DNA of 64,000 bases from Nocardia vermiculata NBRC 100427 (GTDB lineage Bacteria; Actinomycetota; Actinomycetes; Mycobacteriales; Mycobacteriaceae): positions 111,261 through 175,260 of the forward strand of contig NZ_BDCA01000015.1 of NCBI RefSeq assembly GCF_001613265.1, written 5' to 3'. The position numbers and the translations under genes were made by a program. The stretch's first letter is position 1, and the number at the start of each line of letters is the position of its first letter. Below the pieces are notes generated by a model that did no database searches, had not been told where the DNA came from, and saw only the letters and a list, made by a program, of their open reading frames with translations. Positions 60,195 to 64,000 of the stretch are shown here, piece by piece.

Positions 60195-60986
60195 TCAGTC
60201 GGACGACGACGAGACCGGCATATGACCCGCGCGGCGCACCGCCCACACGGTCACCAGCAGGGCGACCGCGGTGAGCGGCCACCCCATCGCAATCCGCGCG
60301 GCCGCGAGCCACCCGGTGCTGTCGGTGTCGTAGAAGTGGTTCTGGACCAGGTAGCGCGCCCCGAAGACGACCACCCACACCACCGTCGCCAGGTCGTAGA
60401 GCCGCATCGCGCGCCGGTCGGAACGCCAGCCGTGGCCGTGCCCGTTCAGCACGCCCCAGATCACACCCGCCAACGGCCAGCGCACCACCAGCGAGGCCAG
60501 GAACACTCCGGCGTAGGCCAGGCTGGCCCAGATGCCGAACAGGAAATACCCCTTGGCGGCACCGGTGCGATGCGCGATGAAGGCGCACACCGCGACTCCG
60601 ACGAAACCGGAGATCGCCGGCTGAATCGGCGAACGGCGCAGCAGGCGCCACGCCAGCACGCCGACCGCGGTGGCCAGCGCCGCCCAGATCGCCGCGGTCA
60701 AGCCCCACAGCGTATTCGCCGGAACGAAGACCACCACCGGGAGCGTGGAGTAGATCAGCCCGCTGATACCGCCGAGCTGTTCGAGCAGTGTCTGCTGGAT
60801 CTCCTCCTCGCGCTCCTCGGCCGGGTAGGAGTCGTCGGTCGCGAGATCACTACCTGTCGCGGCACGCTCGTCGGGCAGATCCTCGGATTCGCGGAGACGA
60901 TGACGGCCGTGCCCCTCGACCGGGTCCGCCGGAAAGCCGGTCGCGGCGACCGGATCGGCGCCCTCGTCGTGGTGGGGTGTCGGCAT
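60195..60986 (-). CDS. DUF3159 membrane protein (Rv2693c-like)
   Basis: The 263-aa protein has an acidic N-terminal 70 residues (including AEEREEEIQQTLLEQLGGIS) and about six membrane spans from residue 75, with RTGAAKGYFLFGIWASLAYA and ARYLVQNHFYDTDSTGWLAA as landmark segments of DUF3159. Function is unknown. The stop of the OB-fold gene is three bases before this ATG, so the two are translated together. Confidence 0.83.
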   Translation of the reverse strand: MPTPHHDEGADPVAATGFPADPVEGHGRHRLRESEDLPDERAATGSDLATDDSYPAEEREEEIQQTLLEQLGGISGLIYSTLPVVVFVPANTLWGLTAAIWAALATAVGVLAWRLLRRSPIQPAISGFVGVAVCAFIAHRTGAAKGYFLFGIWASLAYAGVFLASLVVRWPLAGVIWGVLNGHGHGWRSDRRAMRLYDLATVVWVVVFGARYLVQNHFYDTDSTGWLAAARIAMGWPLTAVALLVTVWAVRRAGHMPVSSSSD

Positions 60987-60989
60987 TCG

Positions 60990-61412
60990 TCAGGAATTCT
61001 CGCGAAGTTCGTAGTTGGGGTTGTAGATCACTTTGGCGCCATCGCGCTCTCCGATGCGGCCACGGACCAGGATACGGCGTCCGGGATCGATACCGGGGAT
61101 CCGGCGACGACCTATCCACACCAGCGTCACCGCATCGGTGCCGTCGAAGAATTCGGCTTGCACGGTGGCGCCGGCCGACTTGGAACACGCCTCGACGCTG
61201 CGCAACCGCCCCAGCATGGTGACCTCTTCACCGCGACGGCACTCGGCCGCCCTGCACGCTCCCGACGCTTCGGAAGTCTCGGCCAGCTCTTCGGCATCGA
61301 GCACATCGAGATCGGCCGTCAGACGACGTCCCAAACGCCTGAAATAACCGCTGTCGGGACCGGCCTTGCCCGCAGCACCCGAGCCTGGCCTGTTCCCGCC
61401 TGTGAAAGGCAT
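60990..61412 (-). CDS. OB-fold nucleic-acid-binding protein (Rv2694c-like)
   Basis: The 140-aa protein has a basic N-terminus with SGYFRRLGRRLTADLDVLDA and an OB-fold core: GEEVTMLGRLRSVEACSKSA, TVQAEFFDGTDAVTLVWIGR and GRRILVRGRIGERDG. The pattern resembles tRNA- or DNA-binding OB folds (RecG/tRNA_anti type). It probably binds nucleic acid. It is upstream of and coupled to DUF3159. Confidence 0.83.
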   Translation of the reverse strand: MPFTGGNRPGSGAAGKAGPDSGYFRRLGRRLTADLDVLDAEELAETSEASGACRAAECRRGEEVTMLGRLRSVEACSKSAGATVQAEFFDGTDAVTLVWIGRRRIPGIDPGRRILVRGRIGERDGAKVIYNPNYELRENS

Positions 61413-61729
61413 CTTGCAACACTTCCTGCACTACAGACGGCGTGGGTCACACGTCGTCGGATTCCCACACGACCGGCTGGTCAGCCGTACACCGCCACTG
61501 TAGATGTACCCCGGCACAGCTGCTACGCCAAGCCTACGATCGTGACGGTGCCAACCGCACCACAGGCTGGATTCCCAGTCGCGCACCACTCGAACCCTCC
61601 GATCCGAGTGGCCGGCACCACGCCCGGCCGGCGAACCGACGCGGCGACCGCCTCGAACCCCGGTCTGCAGACCACCCGGAAGCCGGAGGCCACGCAGCAC
61701 CGACGGGCGCGCCGCGTAGGCTCCGGGCC
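61413..61729. other. Divergent intergenic region
   Basis: This holds the divergent promoters of the OB-fold gene and the hydrolase gene. I see no gene, repeat or clear operator in it; a frame open in the plus direction is an extension of the hydrolase frame without a ribosome site. Confidence 0.45.
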
Positions 61730-62494
61730 GTGTCACAGCTGTCCCGTTCCGGACCGTTCCGCGGCAGCGGAGAGCGGCCCGCCGTCGTCGTCGCCCTGCC
61801 GGGGACCGGGTCCGATGCCGATTTCGCCCGCCGCGCCTTCGAACCGGCCTGCGTCGCCGCAGATCTGCGGCTGATTGCGGTCGAGCCGGACCCGCGGGCA
61901 GTGGTCGCCGGCTGTCGCCGGGCGCTCGACGAGGCGAGTCGTTCCGGACCGGTCCTGGTGGCCGGAATCTCACTGGGTGCCGCGATCGCCGTGGAATGGG
62001 CTGCCGAACAACCGGATTCGGTGTACGGCGTGGTGGCCGCGCTCCCCGCGTGGACCGGCGCCGACACGACCGAGTGCCCGGCCACGCTGAGCGCCGCGGT
62101 GACCGCGGCACAGCTACGCGCCGACGGCCTCGAAGCGGTGATCGAGCGAATGACCGCAGGGAGCCCCGCGTGGCTGGCGCGAGCCCTGGCGCAGTCCTGG
62201 CGCACCCATTGGCCCGAGCTGCCCACGGCGTTGGAGGAAGCCGCCACCTACAGCTGGCCGGTACCGGAACTTCTTGCCACACTGCCGGTTCCGGTCTCGA
62301 TCGTGGCGGCAGTCGACGATCCGGTGCATCCGGTCGCGGTCGCGCAACGGTGGCACGACCTGATCCCGGACGCACGGCTGCATCGCATCACACTCGACGA
62401 ACTGGGCGCTGATCCGGGCACACTCGGCGCCCACGGCTTCCCCGATCTGATCTCCCCGGCCCTGCCACCCTCCCCGGCGCTACCACGCGACTGA
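61730..62494 (+). CDS. Alpha/beta-hydrolase (Rv2695-like)
   Basis: The 254-aa protein has a short alpha/beta-hydrolase layout: strand AVVVALPGTGSD, nucleophile elbow GISLGAA with Ser at about residue 83, Asp in SIVAAVDDPVHP, and a late His in LGAHGF. It has no signal peptide. GTG at 61730 is chosen because its upstream frame is poor. It is convergent with the DUF3710 gene. Substrate unknown. Confidence 0.83.
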   Translation: MSQLSRSGPFRGSGERPAVVVALPGTGSDADFARRAFEPACVAADLRLIAVEPDPRAVVAGCRRALDEASRSGPVLVAGISLGAAIAVEWAAEQPDSVYGVVAALPAWTGADTTECPATLSAAVTAAQLRADGLEAVIERMTAGSPAWLARALAQSWRTHWPELPTALEEAATYSWPVPELLATLPVPVSIVAAVDDPVHPVAVAQRWHDLIPDARLHRITLDELGADPGTLGAHGFPDLISPALPPSPALPRD

Positions 62495-62582
62495 CAGCGC
62501 TGCCGTTCGGCCGGCGGTGCTCGCCCCGGGTAGCGGTACCCGCCCCGGTGCCGACACTGCTGGGCGGGTGCGGCCGACCCCG

Positions 62583-62612
62583 TCGGGCAGCCCACGATGG
62601 CGGGCTGCCCGA
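62583..62612. terminator. Bidirectional hairpin terminator
   Basis: TCGGGCAGCCC (62583-62593) pairs perfectly with GGGCTGCCCGA (62602-62612) around an eight-base loop, between the convergent hydrolase (ends 62494) and DUF3710 gene (ends 62622). Confidence 0.82.
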
Positions 62613-62621
62613 TGAAGTGAC

Positions 62622-64000
62622 CTAGTTGCGTCCGAGTTGTTGCATGGCCGAACCGCCCGCGCGTCGCCGCTCGGTCTGTTGCTCCCCGGTGACCACCGGG
62701 AACGATCCGGTCGCTGCGGCCTCGGCCGCCGCCGCCTGCGCGGCCTGTGCCTGCTGCTGAGCCTCGGCCTGCTGCTGATGTGCCGCGATGAGCTGTTCGG
62801 CCAGTTCCTGTGGCAACACCACCGGCAACGGTTCTCGCACCGGCATCGGCTCCTCACCACGGCGAACCACGGTATCGGCCAGGATCGCCCGCGCGGCCGC
62901 CACCAGTTCGGTCCCCTCGTCCGCCGCACCCGACGGCCCGGCCGCGACCAATCGCACCATCCAGCGATAACCGTCCACACCGATGAAACGCAGATCGGCT
63001 CCCTCGGTCACGGCATGCAGCTCGCGCCCCCACGGCCCGGTCTGCACCGAGACCGTGGCGTCGTCACTGCGCAGCGATTCCGCCAGGTCGGCGGCGACCG
63101 TACGCCACTGACCGGGTGATTTCGGCGCAGCATAGGCGGCCACGGTGAGGCGGCCGTGCGGTGTGGCCAGGTGGACGGCCTGTGGAGTGCCGTCCGGGGT
63201 CATCTCGACCTGCAACTGTCCACCGTCGGGAACGGGGAGCAGAATCGACCCCAGGTCCAGGCGCTGCTCGGAGACCTCGTCGAGAATGTCGGCGACGTCG
63301 TCGTAGTCGAACGGTCCGGTGTGCGGTTCGAAGTCCTCGGCGTCTTCTTCGTCGTCGTAGTCACCGTCTTCGTACTCGTCGTACTCCTCGCCGACCCCGT
63401 CGTAGTCGCCGGGTGCGTAATCGTCGGCGTACCCGTCGTCTTCGGGCGCTTCGGATATGTAGTCGGTGCCACTGTGCTCGCTGTCGTCGTAGCCCGCGCC
63501 GTAGGAACGGGACTCGGAGTAGTCCTGTTCCGTGTAGTCCTGTTCCGTGGCGGCGTACGCGTGCACCGGCTGCTCGGCACGCTCCGGTTCCCGCGCATAG
63601 GCGGGTACCGCGGCAGGCACCGGCGCGGCGGACCGCCTGCCGGGCGACTCCCGAAGGACCTCGGCGGCAGCGAAACCTCCCGTGCCGGGCGCAGACTCGC
63701 CGGGCACGACCCCCGAGTCCGCATATCCTCCCGCAGGCGCGTAGTCCTGTGCACGTCCGACGCCGGGCTCGGCGAAGGAGTCGCTGCCCGGGTCCCCCTC
63801 CCGATGTCGCGGTCGAGGTCCGGCGGCACGCCCGACCGGGTCCGGTACGCGTTCGGCACCCGGACGGGAACCTCCCGGCGGCAGTTGCTGTCCCGCCACC
63901 GCGGCGGCCGAGCGAGGTTCACCCGCTCCCAGCGGGCTCTGCCCCGTCGCCGGCGGATACTGCCCGGTCGCGGCCGGGTACTGCCCCGTGTGGTGTCCCC
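62622..64000 (-). CDS. DUF3710 family protein, N-terminus beyond the window
   Basis: The C-terminal part matches the mycobacterial Rv2696c DUF3710 pattern: FDYDDVADILDEVSEQRLDL, GSILLPVPDGG, RLTVAAYAAPKSPGQWRTVA, and WMVRLVAAGPSGAA. The core is preceded by a very acidic, Tyr/Asp-rich region. Upstream of the GTG at 63899 the same frame stays open to the window edge and encodes repeated TGQYP units (GHHTGQYPAATGQYPPATGQ), so the true start lies outside. The C-terminus has a Gln/Ala-rich helix (QQQAEAQQQAQAAQ). Function unknown; in relatives dut lies next. Confidence 0.82.
   Translation of the reverse strand, partial: GHHTGQYPAATGQYPPATGQSPLGAGEPRSAAAVAGQQLPPGGSRPGAERVPDPVGRAAGPRPRHREGDPGSDSFAEPGVGRAQDYAPAGGYADSGVVPGESAPGTGGFAAAEVLRESPGRRSAAPVPAAVPAYAREPERAEQPVHAYAATEQDYTEQDYSESRSYGAGYDDSEHSGTDYISEAPEDDGYADDYAPGDYDGVGEEYDEYEDGDYDDEEDAEDFEPHTGPFDYDDVADILDEVSEQRLDLGSILLPVPDGGQLQVEMTPDGTPQAVHLATPHGRLTVAAYAAPKSPGQWRTVAADLAESLRSDDATVSVQTGPWGRELHAVTEGADLRFIGVDGYRWMVRLVAAGPSGAADEGTELVAAARAILADTVVRRGEEPMPVREPLPVVLPQELAEQLIAAHQQQAEAQQQAQAAQAAAAEAAATGSFPVVTGEQQTERRRAGGSAMQQLGRN

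Noticed and set aside
1..64000. CRISPR array
   Set aside because: I saw no regularly spaced direct repeats of 25-40 bases; the repeats present are single duplications.
1..64000. Complete prophage or conjugative element
   Set aside because: There is no integrase, relaxase, coupling or structural gene; only regulatory genes, an IS copy and tRNA fragments suggest old elements.

Overview
The window is high-GC actinobacterial chromosome with no plasmid or phage structural genes. From about 37.8 kb to the right edge the gene order matches, as I remember it, the Mycobacterium tuberculosis stretch Rv2669 to Rv2696c: acetyltransferase, ZapE-type ATPase, RibD-type reductase, exported alpha/beta-hydrolase, AftC, MsrB, ChdC, HemY/CgoX, HemE, DUF3000, RNase D, DXS, TrmA-type methyltransferase, APC permease, CeoB, CeoC, DUF3159, OB-fold, hydrolase, DUF3710. 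AftC makes arabinogalactan and lipoarabinomannan, so the host is very probably a mycolic-acid bacterium (Mycobacteriales). Gene style suggests Nocardia or Rhodococcus, but the sequence alone does not settle the genus.

Left part (1 to 11.5 kb): a catabolic neighbourhood. It holds the end of an acyl-CoA dehydrogenase, a cyclase-family hydrolase, a pentapeptide-repeat protein, and a leftward run of a PanE-like reductase, an enolase-superfamily enzyme very like D(-)-tartrate dehydratase, a SnoaL-like protein, an alpha/beta-hydrolase and an acyl-CoA ligase. Next come a TetR regulator, a divergent VOC protein, a second acyl-CoA ligase and a second TetR. A 32-bp palindrome between TetR and the VOC gene is a good operator candidate. 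The substrate is unknown.

11.5 to 15.6 kb: a small accessory module between broken genes. A frameshifted 3' end of an Mrr-type restriction gene and a 3' piece of an RBBP9/YdeN-type hydrolase lie at the left edge; a truncated GNAT gene lies at the right edge. Between them are a GntR/HutC repressor, a leftward operon of four short genes (36, 100, 148 and 90 aa), and a rightward DUF1152 gene coupled to a 50-aa gene. GCCACT-type repeats lie at both promoters.

15.7 to 21.6 kb: a third acyl-CoA ligase, a membrane Ser/Thr kinase, and a lipoprotein TAP-type peptidase divergent from a TetR gene with three copies of an operator-like motif. 21.6 to 27.4 kb: a decayed island with an IS3-family copy carrying a nonsense codon, a protein with three Cys/His modules, a large protein of unknown function, and two pieces of tRNA 3' ends that look like attachment-site scars. 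Then follow tRNA-Val(CAC) on the minus strand and tRNA-Gly, tRNA-Cys and tRNA-Val(GAC) on the plus strand.

28 to 37.5 kb: variable region. It holds an XRE regulator with a divergent pair of short genes, a CPBP-family membrane protein, a TetR/SnoaL operon under a perfect 17-bp inverted repeat, an ArsR/MFS pair, another TetR, and a convergent pair of odd proteins. One of that pair has a sigma-4-like helix-turn-helix joined to a TnsA-like fold; the other has a CoiA-like nuclease core with a coiled coil and a C-terminal membrane anchor. That pair and the GntR/DUF1152 module are the best candidates for undescribed systems. 37.8 to 64 kb is the conserved housekeeping block: arabinan synthesis, methionine sulfoxide repair, coproporphyrin-dependent heme synthesis, isoprenoid precursor supply, RNA processing and modification, and potassium uptake. 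An ECF-like sigma gene sits in it after ceoC.
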